Assembly (NCBI GenBank): GCA_036505615.1
Contig: DASXTB010000076.1
Span: 1-28,509, forward strand
DNA: 28,509 nucleotides
From: DASXTB01 sp036505615
GTDB taxonomy: Bacteria > Acidobacteriota > UBA6911 > JACQSX01
Reading direction: 5' to 3'
The notes beneath the pieces were generated by a model. The model searched no databases and was not told the origin of the DNA. It worked only from the letters and a program-made list of their open reading frames with translations. Both the position numbers and the translations under genes were made by a program. Numbering within the stretch: position 1 is the first letter of the stretch; each line of letters starts with the position of its first letter. This document shows, piece after piece, positions 1 through 7,600 of this stretch.

Positions 1-2
1 GT

Positions 3-188
3 ACATTGAAACGGTCGGACACGAGGACTATAACTGTTACGACTAAGTTTTCTGCTACTGGAACAGCCTTCACCAACACAGCAAACGTCACCTTTGGCAC
101 TCAAACTGGTGGACTTACCGGCGGCACATCTAGCGACCCCAACCTCGGCAACAACAGCGCTACCGTGGCGACGACGGTCAATCCGTAA
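3..188 (+). CDS. C-terminal end of a DUF11-type surface protein (5' partial)
   Basis: The reading frame is already open at the window edge and ends at a TAA (186-188), so only about 61 residues of the C-terminus are present. They are rich in Thr, Asn and Gly, with an NTANVTF strand and a DPNLGNNSATV motif. That motif is typical of the last strands of DUF11 (conserved repeat) beta-sandwich domains, which are found in tandem in secreted or cell-surface proteins. No sorting signal or membrane anchor follows the last repeat, so the protein is probably secreted or attached by an N-terminal region outside the window. The TTG at position 6 is in frame but is not a credible start. A hairpin repeat array begins about 30 bases after the stop codon. 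The family call rests on one short repeat and is moderately sure. Confidence 0.6.
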   Translation, partial: TLKRSDTRTITVTTKFSATGTAFTNTANVTFGTQTGGLTGGTSSDPNLGNNSATVATTVNP

Positions 189-218
189 TTGTAGCGCCGC
201 CCTCCGGCCGGCACTTGG

Positions 219-441
219 GTTTGGACATTTTGGAGAGACGGCCGGTGGGCCGTCTCGCGCGCAATCTTTCATGGTGCAGGAGACGCCCCACGGGGCGTCT
301 CTCCAATAGCGCCGCTTCGCGGCGCCCTGGAGTTTGGACATTTTGGAGAGACGGCCTGAGGGCCGTCTCCCGCGCAATCTTTCATCGTGCAGGAGACGCC
401 CCACCGGGCGTCTCTCCAATAGCGCCGCTTCGCGGCGCCCA
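219..441 (+). repeat. Two tandem 113-bp units of REP-like hairpins (GAGACGGCC family)
   Basis: Two direct copies, 219-331 and 332-441, each hold three hairpins: GAGACGGCC/GGCCGTCTC, GAGACGCCC/GGGCGTCTC and GGCGCCGC/GCGGCGCC. The copies differ at only a handful of positions, all in loops or linkers, so the stems are intact in both. A shortened inverted copy lies at 20563-20630. The array fills most of the 333-base gap between the DUF11 gene and the NHL gene. It may act as a transcript end or REP-type element, which is inference. Confidence 0.85.
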
Positions 442-484
442 GAGGCCGAAGGCATCACAAGGGCCCAAGCAGCGAGACGTGAGG

Positions 485-490
485 TATAAT
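485..490 (+). promoter_or_regulatory. Likely -10 box of the NHL-propeller gene
   Basis: A perfect TATAAT lies 31 bases upstream of the ATG at 522, which would place the transcript start near 497 and give a 25-base leader. The leader contains AAGGA (508-512), nine bases before the start codon. No good TTGACA match lies 16-18 bp upstream, so the promoter may depend on an activator or lack a -35 box. Confidence 0.45.
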
Positions 491-521
491 CTCTTGCACC
501 CCTCATCAAGGACGGTGAACC

Positions 522-1637
522 ATGGCCAAAAAATCATCCATGAAGGACAACATCGGCAAATCCTCTCGTCGAAGATTCATGAAAACAGCGGGAGCCGGTG
601 TGCTGACTTCCTCCATCGCCACTCTTCTCGGCAATAATAAGCCGCCCGAATTCACCATCCTCGGCGCGGCCAACAAGTCCGGCTCAGCACGCCCCATCCT
701 GGGCGATGGGAACTTCCGCTACGAAGTGATCCACGACTGGGGAGAACTACCGAGAACCATAAAGTACGGCAATACGCACGGCGTATGCGTGGACGCTCAG
801 GGCCACATCTATGTCCATCACACGGTTCACAGCACCAGCGAGAACACCGACGCCATGGTGATCTTCGATCCCGATGGGAAATTCGTGAACTCATGGGGCA
901 AGGAGTATCAAGGCGGCGCACATGGCCTGCATATCCGCAAAGAAGGAAGCGAGGAGTTCCTATATTTGTGCGACATAAAGCGCAACATCGTCGTCAAGAC
1001 CACGCTGAACGGGGAGATCGTCTTCACACTAGGTTACCCAAAAGAATCAGACAAATACCCGTTGAATGCTGATGGAAAACCCGCCATCAAGTACACCCCC
1101 ACAAATCTGGCGATCGCCCCCAATGGCGATATCTATGTGGGTGACGGCTACGGCTCGAGCTTCATCAACCAGTACAACAGCAAAGGAGAATTCATTCGCA
1201 CTTTCGGCGGCAAGGGCTCTGGTCCCGGGCAGTTGTCCTGTCCTCATGGGATCATGGTCGATGCCCGCAGTCCCGAGCCGCTTCTTGTCGTGGCGGACCG
1301 CAGCAACAACCGCCTCCAGTACTTCTCGCTGGATGGGCAGCACCTTCGTTTCGTAGAGGGAGTCAAGCTGCCGTGTCACTTTGACCAGCGCAAGGGGGCT
1401 CTGCTGGTTCCGGATCTGGCCGCCCGCGTCACCATCATGGACAAGGACAACAAGGTGATCGTGAACCTGGGCGAGGGCGCCGATGATTGGAAAGACTTGC
1501 GCACCAAGCCGCGGGAGAGTTTCATTCCAGGAAAATTCATTTGCCCACACAGCGCCTGCTGGGACCATGACGGAAATATTTTTGTGGTCGAGTGGGTGGA
1601 AGTCGGCCGCGTGACCAAACTGCGCAAGGTGAGCTGA
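522..1637 (+). CDS. Tat-exported NHL-repeat beta-propeller protein
   Basis: This 371-aa protein starts with a twin-arginine signal: SSRRRFMKTAG at about residues 14-24, followed by a hydrophobic stretch to about 38. It should therefore be exported folded. The rest is a chain of NHL-type blades: a valine/aspartate strand followed by GHIYV, GDIYVGDG, LLVVADRSNNR or GNIFVVEW. The blade reading IRTFGGKGSGPGQLSCPHG is the most typical. Such propellers resemble the peptidyl-alpha-hydroxyglycine amidating lyase group, but I cannot confirm catalytic residues, and a binding or scaffold role is equally likely. The ATG at 522 is preferred because an AAGGA precedes it at nine bases; an alternative ATG at 540 would still keep the Tat motif. 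It stands alone, with repeat islands on both sides. Confidence 0.85.
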   Translation: MAKKSSMKDNIGKSSRRRFMKTAGAGVLTSSIATLLGNNKPPEFTILGAANKSGSARPILGDGNFRYEVIHDWGELPRTIKYGNTHGVCVDAQGHIYVHHTVHSTSENTDAMVIFDPDGKFVNSWGKEYQGGAHGLHIRKEGSEEFLYLCDIKRNIVVKTTLNGEIVFTLGYPKESDKYPLNADGKPAIKYTPTNLAIAPNGDIYVGDGYGSSFINQYNSKGEFIRTFGGKGSGPGQLSCPHGIMVDARSPEPLLVVADRSNNRLQYFSLDGQHLRFVEGVKLPCHFDQRKGALLVPDLAARVTIMDKDNKVIVNLGEGADDWKDLRTKPRESFIPGKFICPHSACWDHDGNIFVVEWVEVGRVTKLRKVS

Positions 1638-1640
1638 GGC

Positions 1641-1666
1641 GATTGCGGATTGCGGAATGCGGAATC
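1641..1666 (+). repeat. Heptamer word repeat (GATTGCG)n
   Basis: Three and a half drifting copies of a 7-base word, GATTGCG/GAATGCG, begin three bases after the NHL gene stop codon. The same word family recurs at 21259-21291 inside the start of the PEBP gene. Confidence 0.8.
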
Positions 1667-1707
1667 AAAGGCCGCTTATGGTTTTTCAATAAATTAAGAT
1701 GGAATCT

Positions 1708-2231
1708 GAGGCCCGAACGGCCGCCATTGGGTAGGCCCGGCCGTGAGGCCGGGAATAGAATAAAAATATGAAATCAGAGCGCCGAAGGCGCGACATTGAG
1801 CCAAGCAATTCCCTGTCTTGCGCCCAATAATGCAAATATCGAGTGCCGCGCCTTCGGCGCTCCGGTTCTTTTTGAATCATGATCCCGGCCTTACCCCAGA
1901 TTATTCACGAATCTTTCGTGTTGGAGAATCGTGGGCAGTTTCCGTCCCATAGGGACGGCGTGATAATAGCCCAGCAGTTTACTGCTGGGAATCGGAGGCC
2001 ACCACGCTCTGTTTGGATAGCAGTCCCGTAGGGACGACTGAATCAGCCGTCCCTACGGGACTCCTTTGGATTTGTGTGATTGGGGTTAACCTTCAATCCC
2101 AGCACTGAAGTGCTGGGCTATTTTCGGGCCGTCCCTCTGGGACGGCAACTGCATCCGCACCATTAAAGCAACAAATTTGTGAATAGTCCGCCTTACGGCC
2201 GGGCCTACTCAATGGCGGCCCTTCGGGCCTC
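1708..2231. mobile_element. Outer MITE-like element with 35-bp terminal inverted repeats
   Basis: The ends, 1708-1742 and 2197-2231, are inverted repeats matching at 33 of 35 bases. Just inside the left end is an exact 16-base inverted repeat (1777-1792 and 1847-1862, containing GCGCCGAAGGCGC). Its right half is followed by a T-rich run that could act as a weak terminator. The element encodes nothing. It is interrupted by the inner element at 1891-2196; without it the outer element would be about 214 bp. A partial copy lies at 12977-13118. Together these fill the 642-base gap between the NHL gene and the next gene. Confidence 0.7.
1891..2196. mobile_element. Inner 306-bp element made of five mirrored hairpins
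   Basis: The element begins TTACCCC and ends CCTTAC, with imperfect terminal inverted repeats centred on TATTCAC and GTGAATA. GGCC is present on both flanks (1887-1890 and 2197-2200). Inside are hairpins in the order H1 (1942-1958), H2 (1970-1989), a large central H3 with exact 15-bp arms (2022-2036 and 2048-2062), H2' (2098-2117) and H1' (2129-2145). The layout is close to mirror-symmetric. An inverted copy lies at about 12712-12976. There is no coding capacity. Confidence 0.7.
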
Positions 2232-2279
2232 ATAGTCCCTACGGCAATGTCGGCTTGCTAAGGAGAGTTCGCAATTTCA

Positions 2280-3332
2280 ATGTTAGAGCCAACTAGGAGC
2301 GGGTTAAAGGCTTTGACGATTTTGTGTTTGGTGGCTTGGTGCCTTGGTGGTGAAAAGCTCTCACTACAAAGACACCAAGACAAACCTTCTGTGCCGAAGA
2401 TCAACCGGCCGGTGATGTTTGACACTCCGGAGGCGGATCGGATCCTCGAAACGCTGCAAGTCTTCCCACCGGACAATCCTTGGAACGAGGACATCTCCGG
2501 CTTGACCGTCCAGACAAACTCCGACAATTTGATTGCGTCCATCGGTCCACAAAAACCTCTTGGGTTCAACTTGGATATGAACTTTATCCTGGTGCCGCCC
2601 GATCAAAAACGGGTGGATGTAAAGATAACCACCTATCCGCAGGAGTCCGACCCGGGACCATTTCCTGTCGCTGAGAACTCGCCCATTGAAAACTGGCCCC
2701 TGCACAAGAATGAAGATCTCTCCGCCCTTCCCAACCCGGGCCAGACGCTGGAGCAATTCCAGCGCGGCGGAAAAGGAGACCGGCATTGCCTGGTGGTGGA
2801 CCCGATCAACCGCATGCTTTACGAGTTTTACCGGATGCGCAAGACTGATGCGGGTTGGCAGGCGGCGCAGGCATCGGTCTTTGATCTCAAAAGCAACAAG
2901 CTTCGCCCGCTGGGATGGACATCGGCAGATGCAGCCGGGCTGCCCATCTTTCCGTCTGTGGTCCGGTACGATGAATGCCGGCGCGGCATGGTCGGGCACG
3001 CCATGCGCTTCACGGTAAAGAAGACGCGTCGCGCCTACGTCTATCCGGCGACACATTTCGCCAGCAGGAATACCGATCCCAATCTTCCTCGCATGGGTGA
3101 ACGCTTTCGCTTGCGCAGGGATTATGACGTCTCCGGTTTTCCCCCTCATGTCCGAGCCGTGCTTTTGGGACTTAAGAAATATGGGATGTTTGTGGCCGAC
3201 AATGGCGGTGACTGGCTGATGTCGATTGCGCCGGACAGGCGCCTGCAGGGTCTGGAGACTTTAGGCAGAGTCAGGGGGAAGGACTTTGAAGTGGTGCAGA
3301 CGACCGGACCGAATGAGGGACCGCGGAGATAG
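2280..3332 (+). CDS. Secreted protein of unrecognised family
   Basis: The 350-aa protein has a hydrophobic N-terminus (about residues 9-23, LKALTILCLVAWCLGG) that would serve as a Sec signal. I do not recognise the family. Visible features are a VFPPDNPWNEDISG motif near residue 60, an HCLVVDPINRMLYEFYRM segment near 170, and a C-terminal half with HAMRFTVKKTRRAYVYPATHF and MGERFRLRRDYDVSGFP. The ordered His, Arg and Tyr residues suggest a conserved active or binding surface, but this is inference. A TAAGGAG lies 14 bases before the ATG at 2280, rather far for a ribosome site. The next ATG (2415) would remove the signal. The signal-like peptide is encoded by a word repeat (2321-2384), so either the gene captured it or the start is misplaced. 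Confidence 0.7.
   Translation: MLEPTRSGLKALTILCLVAWCLGGEKLSLQRHQDKPSVPKINRPVMFDTPEADRILETLQVFPPDNPWNEDISGLTVQTNSDNLIASIGPQKPLGFNLDMNFILVPPDQKRVDVKITTYPQESDPGPFPVAENSPIENWPLHKNEDLSALPNPGQTLEQFQRGGKGDRHCLVVDPINRMLYEFYRMRKTDAGWQAAQASVFDLKSNKLRPLGWTSADAAGLPIFPSVVRYDECRRGMVGHAMRFTVKKTRRAYVYPATHFASRNTDPNLPRMGERFRLRRDYDVSGFPPHVRAVLLGLKKYGMFVADNGGDWLMSIAPDRRLQGLETLGRVRGKDFEVVQTTGPNEGPRR
2321..2384 (+). repeat. Word repeat (CTTGGTG/CACCAAG) inside the start of the 2280 gene
   Basis: Drifting copies of GGTGGCTTGGTGCCTTGG are followed, after a short gap, by inverted words (AAAGACACCAAGAC). It lies in frame in the first 35 codons of the secreted-protein gene. Confidence 0.75.
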
Positions 3333-3334
3333 CA

Positions 3335-3374
3335 GAGTGGGAGAGTGGGGGAGTGGGAGAGTGGGGGAGTGGGG
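3335..3374 (+). repeat. Octamer word repeat (GAGTGGGA)5
   Basis: Five copies of GAGTGGG followed by A or G, period exactly 8, begin two bases after the 2280 gene stop codon. Related runs occur at 4765-4776, 8094-8110 and, inverted, 23899-23935. Confidence 0.9.
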
Positions 3375-3386
3375 ACCCCGGGGGGC

Positions 3387-3632
3387 GCACGCTTCCAGCG
3401 TGCCCTGGACTTTCTACACTTTCACGCCTATAGTTCGTATCCCGGGATCGGTCTCTCACCTCAACTCGCTCCGTAGGAGCGTTCGGAACATAGCCAGGGG
3501 TGAGCGTCTTTTTGCGAACCCCTGGGAAGCAGATAATCCTAAAGCCCTCGCCCCGGCAGGGGTGGGCGGACTTGAAAAATCCTTTCGCAAATTTTGAAAT
3601 GTAGGAACTTTAGCGCACGTTTCTAGCGTGCC
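3387..3632. repeat. Palindrome cluster with GCACGC...GCGTGC ends
   Basis: The intergenic stretch between the 2280 gene and vapC holds several hairpins. They are GCACGC/GCGTGC at 3387-3403, CGCTCC/GGAGCG at 3467-3481, CCAGGGG/CCCCTGG at 3494-3525, a GCCCTCGCCCC/GGGGTGGGC type stem at 3544-3567, and GCGCACG/CGTGCC at 3613-3632. The last contains the stop codon of vapC. A further related palindrome lies at 4783-4805. Nothing coding is seen. Confidence 0.65.
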
Positions 3633-4015
3633 AGTTCCGCGAGCGTTAGCCCCTCAACTCTCTCGAAGTGACGCCGGTTCCCGGTTAGCAGTTCAGCCTC
3701 GTGCGACAGAACGATTCCCGCAATCAGGCTGTCGGCCATCCCGACAGTTTTGCCCTGCTGTTCCAAAGCACGGTGCACGGCCGCGGCTCGATCGGCCGCA
3801 GGCACGTCTAGGAGGAGGACCGGCAATGCCTCCAGAAGATCCCTCACCAATCTAGTCTGTCGCTGACTCCGCGCTCCGCAAAGAAGTTCAAATCGGCTCA
3901 CCGTCGTTGTGACCAGCTTATTCTGCTGCAGCGCCGATGCGACGCGCTCTGCTGCCGGTCCGCGCCCCGCCAAGAAGTCAATCAGCACATCAGTGTCCGC
4001 TACGATAATCGCCAC
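3623..4015 (-). CDS. vapC: VapC-type PIN-domain ribonuclease toxin
   Basis: The 130-aa protein has the full PIN pattern. D7 and D9 lie in ADTDVLIDFL, E43 in RFELLCGA, and D95 in GMADSLIAG, giving the acidic metal-binding cluster. TGNRRHF near 111-117 stands where the family usually has TxNxxDF, so the last acidic position is His here. Members of this family cleave RNA, often tRNA, and are held inactive by the partner antitoxin. The start is a GTG (4015) that overlaps the antitoxin gene by 16 bases, so the two are translationally coupled. The stop codon falls inside a GCGCACG/CGTGCC palindrome. Length and order are normal for vapBC. Family assignment is firm; the RNA target cannot be read. Confidence 0.92.
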   Translation of the reverse strand: MAIIVADTDVLIDFLAGRGPAAERVASALQQNKLVTTTVSRFELLCGARSQRQTRLVRDLLEALPVLLLDVPAADRAAAVHRALEQQGKTVGMADSLIAGIVLSHEAELLTGNRRHFERVEGLTLAELAR

Positions 4016-4245
4016 GATTGTCTCAGCGCGTCAGTCTCAGCGCGAAGTTGATTGGCCTCTTTGCCGCTGAGTTTGCCCCGCGCGAGAAGCGCTTTCCGGA
4101 GCTTCTTTGCATTTGCCGCTTCCTCCTTCAGGTATTTTTCAATCGCTTCAGCGACAATGTCTGAAAACCCTTTCTCGCCACGGCGGGCCGCCAATGCAAG
4201 GAGTTTGGCACGATGCTCGTCTTTCATTTCAATAGTAGTTCGCAT
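4000..4245 (-). CDS. vapB: VapB-type ribbon-helix-helix antitoxin
   Basis: The 81-aa protein begins MRTTIEMKDEHRAKLLALAA, a basic beta-strand followed by a helix as in ribbon-helix-helix DNA-binding proteins, then KGFSDIVAEAIEKYL as the second helix. The Lys/Ala/Leu-rich tail (about residues 40-81) is the likely toxin-binding region. It precedes and overlaps vapC by 16 bases in the standard order. No Shine-Dalgarno sequence is present. Instead a TAGAAT box ends eight bases before the ATG, which suggests a leaderless transcript. A 20-base palindrome in that promoter is a good autoregulation site. The start codon lies within the tail of the truncated DUF3800 frame. Confidence 0.9.
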   Translation of the reverse strand: MRTTIEMKDEHRAKLLALAARRGEKGFSDIVAEAIEKYLKEEAANAKKLRKALLARGKLSGKEANQLRAETDALRQSWRLS

Positions 4246-4253
4246 TTACAGGC

Positions 4254-4282
4254 ATTCTACATGCATGTGCATGTAGCTGCAA
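4254..4282 (-). promoter_or_regulatory. Predicted leaderless vapBC promoter
   Basis: On the minus strand, TTGCAG (4282-4277) and TAGAAT (4259-4254) are separated by exactly 17 bp. Transcription would begin about 7 bases further, next to or at the vapB ATG (4245). The -35 match is partial (TTG only). Confidence 0.5.
4257..4276. promoter_or_regulatory. Palindromic operator candidate for VapBC
   Basis: A perfect inverted repeat, CTACATGCA-TG-TGCATGTAG, fills the spacer of the predicted vapB promoter and overlaps its -10 box. Ribbon-helix-helix antitoxins bind such short palindromes to repress their own operon, so VapB or the VapBC complex is the likely ligand. The binding itself is inference. 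Confidence 0.6.
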
Positions 4283-4628
4283 GCCAAATTGGTGCAGCAA
4301 GACAAGCCATTCCTCTGAGAATTTGATCCACTGTTCCTCAGCAGCAACATAGCCGGCAAGTGTCATAACTCCGGCACCTTCATGAGTCCCACTTTCATCG
4401 AAATATGCCGCCACAGCCACTTGTAACCTGCTCTTAAAACTTTGACTCAGACCGGAGATCCACATGAGAAACCGACACCGACATCATCTCGCAGCGTGAC
4501 GCCGGGAATCAGGTTCGCCTTTTACGGCCGGCTTGATTCTTTCAGCTTTTCGACGAGGGACCCGGGAGCCCTGGCAGAGGCCCCCCTCGGCCTCCTTGAC
4601 CACGTGTGGCCGCTCAGATATTCTGAAG

Positions 4629-7600
4629 ATGGAGCTAATCGTAAGTATCGTGGGATCCAACGAATTCGAAAGCACCGTTCGGCCATTTCTACGCCAGGGC
4701 TCCTTCGAAAAATCAGCCACGGCGTTGAGGACCGAAGGGCAGGAAAGCGGGCGAGCAGAAAGTAGAGTGGGAGAGCGTAGCGGCACGCTAGAAGCGCGCG
4801 CTCCCAGGATCCACTTTACAAGCCTGATTCATCTTCCGGCCTTTTTGGTCCTCGCCGCCGGAGTCTGCAGTTTCGGGGCAGTCGCTGTATCGGAGACACG
4901 TCCCCAGGGACCGCCTGCAGAACCACAGACCATCAAGGTTGACTTTATTCGCGACATCCAGCCGATCTTCAGTTCCCGCTGCTACGAATGCCACGGGCCC
5001 GAGAAACAAAAGGCCAAATTGCGGCTCGACTCCAAGCAGAGCGCATTCCAGAACGGTCCGCTGGGGCCGATTATCGTTCCTGGAAAGGCCGACGATAGCC
5101 AGCTTTACGCCCGAGTGGCCGGCCTGCAGGACCTGGAGCAAATGCCGATGGGCGGGGCCAAGCTCGCCTCGGAACAGATCGCGCTGATTCGTGACTGGAT
5201 CAACCAGGGGGCGGAATGGCCGGAGGCCAGCGTAAGTTCACCCCGGAACGCCGGCAAAGAGGACGCGGCGAGTGCGGGACACGGGGACGCGGCGAAGGTT
5301 CCCGAGCATTGGGCATATCGGAGGCCCGTGCACTATTCGCCGCCTGCAGTGAAGAATTCCGGCTGGGTTCGCAACCCCGTCGACAACTTTATCTTGGCGA
5401 AGCTGGAAACGGAAGGTCTCCGTCCGTCATTGGAGGCATCCAAAGAGACTTTGATTCGCCGGTTGAGCCTGGATTTGGTTGGATTGCCTCCAACCCCTGA
5501 GGAAGTAGATGCTTTCCTGTCCGATAAGAATCCGGATGCCTACGAGAAGCTGGTGGACCGGCTTCTGGCCTCACCTCATTACGGAGAGCGCTGGGCGCGG
5601 CCGTGGCTCGACTTGGCTCGCTATGCCGATACACACGGATATGAAAAGGACATGCGGCGGCGCATCTGGCCATACCGCGACTGGTTGATTCAGGCACTCA
5701 ACAAGGACATGCCTTTTGACCAGTTCACCGTTGAGCAGATCGCCGGGGACTTGCTTCCCAACGCCACGCCGGAGCAAAAAGTCGCCACCGGATTTAATCG
5801 AAACACAATGATCAACGAAGAAGGAGGCGTTGACGCGGAGGAGTATCGCGTAGCCGCCGTTATTGACAGGGTTGACACCACCGCATCGGTCTGGCTGGGC
5901 ACGACGCTGGCCTGCGCTCGCTGCCACAATCACAAGTACGATCCTTTTACCCAGGAAGAGTATTACAAGTTTTTGGCCATCTTTAACAACACGGAAGATG
6001 AAGTGGAAATCTTTCAAAGGACGGAGAGAAGGGCCAGCGGTCCCACCGTCACGCTCGCGTCGCCCGAGTACTTGTCCTCTCACCGCAAGAACCTGGAGGA
6101 CGAGATCGTCCGCCTGCAGCAAGTCATAAATACCGAAACTCCTGCGCTTCAGGAAGCGCAGGCAAAATGGGAGCGCGACGTGATGGCGGCGCAGGTCACA
6201 TGGACGATTCTGGACCCTGACGCTTTTGCTTCCGCCGCAGGAGCAACGCTGACAAAACTGAGCGACAAATCAATCCTAGCCGGCGGTAAAACTCCGGAGA
6301 AGGACACCTATATCGTGACAGCCTCCACGGACTTGAGGGGTATTACGGCGGTGCGGCTGGAGACGCTTATAGATCCGTCTCTACCCCTCCGCGCCGCTGG
6401 GCGCGGCGAGAGCGGCGACTTTGTGCTCACCGGCTTCGAAGTGGAAGCCGCTCCTGCTTCTGCCCTCGCCTTGTCCGATGCAGTCGCCGACTACACGCGC
6501 AAAGGTTCGAGCATCAAAGATGTTCTGAGCGGTGATCCCAATAAGGGTTGGAGTGTACATCCCGGCAGCGATGAATCTCCTTCAGATCATCAGGCGATTT
6601 TCGTCCTGAAAGAGCCCGCCGGGTCTCAGCAAGGAACACGGCTGACTATCCGCCTTAAACAGGAATCGCAATCTCCTCACAGCCTAATCGGCCGCTTTCG
6701 ACTGGCGGTCACAACCGCCAGCAATCCTTCCAGAAGCATTGTGATACCGGTGAAGCTGGAGTCCGCTCTGGCGGTTCGCGGCGCGCAGCGAACCACGGAG
6801 CAGCAGCAGGCGGTTTCCGAATACTATCGTTCCATCGCACCGTCGCTTCGGCCCATCCGGAGTCGCCTGACGCAAGCGCGCGACCTGTGGCGGGAGTTGA
6901 CGTCTCCCGCCACTTTGGTGATGAAGGATCGCGCCGAGCCGCGCCGCACGCACATAATGATTCGTGGAAACTTTCTGGACAAGGGTAAGGAGGTCGCGCC
7001 CGGGTTGCCGGCGGTACTTCATCCGCTCCGTCAGGGAGGTCCGGTTAATCGCCTGACCCTGGCGCGATGGCTAATCGACAAGAACAATCCCCTGGTGGCT
7101 CGCGTGACAGTGAACCGCTTCTGGATGCAGTTCTTCGGTCGGGGGTTGCTGGATACGCCTGAAGACTTCGGCACGCGCAGTAATCCTCCCACACATCCGG
7201 AGCTGTTGGATTGGCTAGCCACCGAATTTATGCAGCGTAACTGGAGTATGAAGGCGCTGCAGCGCCTGATTGTCACTTCGGCCACGTATCGGCAGAGCTC
7301 ACAAGTGGCGCCCGAGCTTCTGGAACGAGATCCCTACAACAAGCTTCTGGCGCGTGGCCCGCGGCTCCGTATGGAAGCCGAGATGATCCGCGACAATGCC
7401 TTGGCCATTGGCGGCCTGTTGAGTGGAAAGATGTACGGGCCGAGTGTATTCCCGCCGGCGCCGGAGGGGATCTGGAACGTCGTCTATAACGACGAAAAAT
7501 GGCAGACCAGTGAGGGAGAGGATCGCTACCGCCGCGGCATCTACACTTTCTGGCGGCGCACGGCTCCTTATCCCACTTTCGTCACCTTCGACGCGCCCAG

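Larger units (their letters stand above)
4246..4420 (-). pseudogene. 5' fragment of a DUF3800 gene
   Basis: About 57 residues starting at a GTG (4420; the frame is open to an ATG at 4465) read AAYFDESGTHEGAGV, then TLAGYVAAEEQWIKFSEEW and LVLLHQFG. This is the usual N-terminus of DUF3800 proteins, with the conserved YxDESG motif. Family members are normally 200 residues or more, but here similarity stops after FGL, exactly where the vapB operator palindrome begins. The frame ends just after entering vapB. It looks like a gene cut off at a junction with the vapBC module. The family call comes from the motif only. Confidence 0.65.

Noticed and set aside
219..441. CRISPR-like repeat spacing
   Set aside because: Only two long units are present and the intervening sequence is itself repeated and hairpin-forming. 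There are no unique spacers and no cas genes.
2364..3149. 261-aa open frame on the minus strand
   Set aside because: It is antisense to the secreted-protein gene, and its sequence has no domain character or ribosome site.
4533..4628. Longer N-terminus for the DUF1549/DUF1553 protein from TTG 4533
   Set aside because: There is no ribosome site and the added residues look random. Export signals normally lie close to the start.
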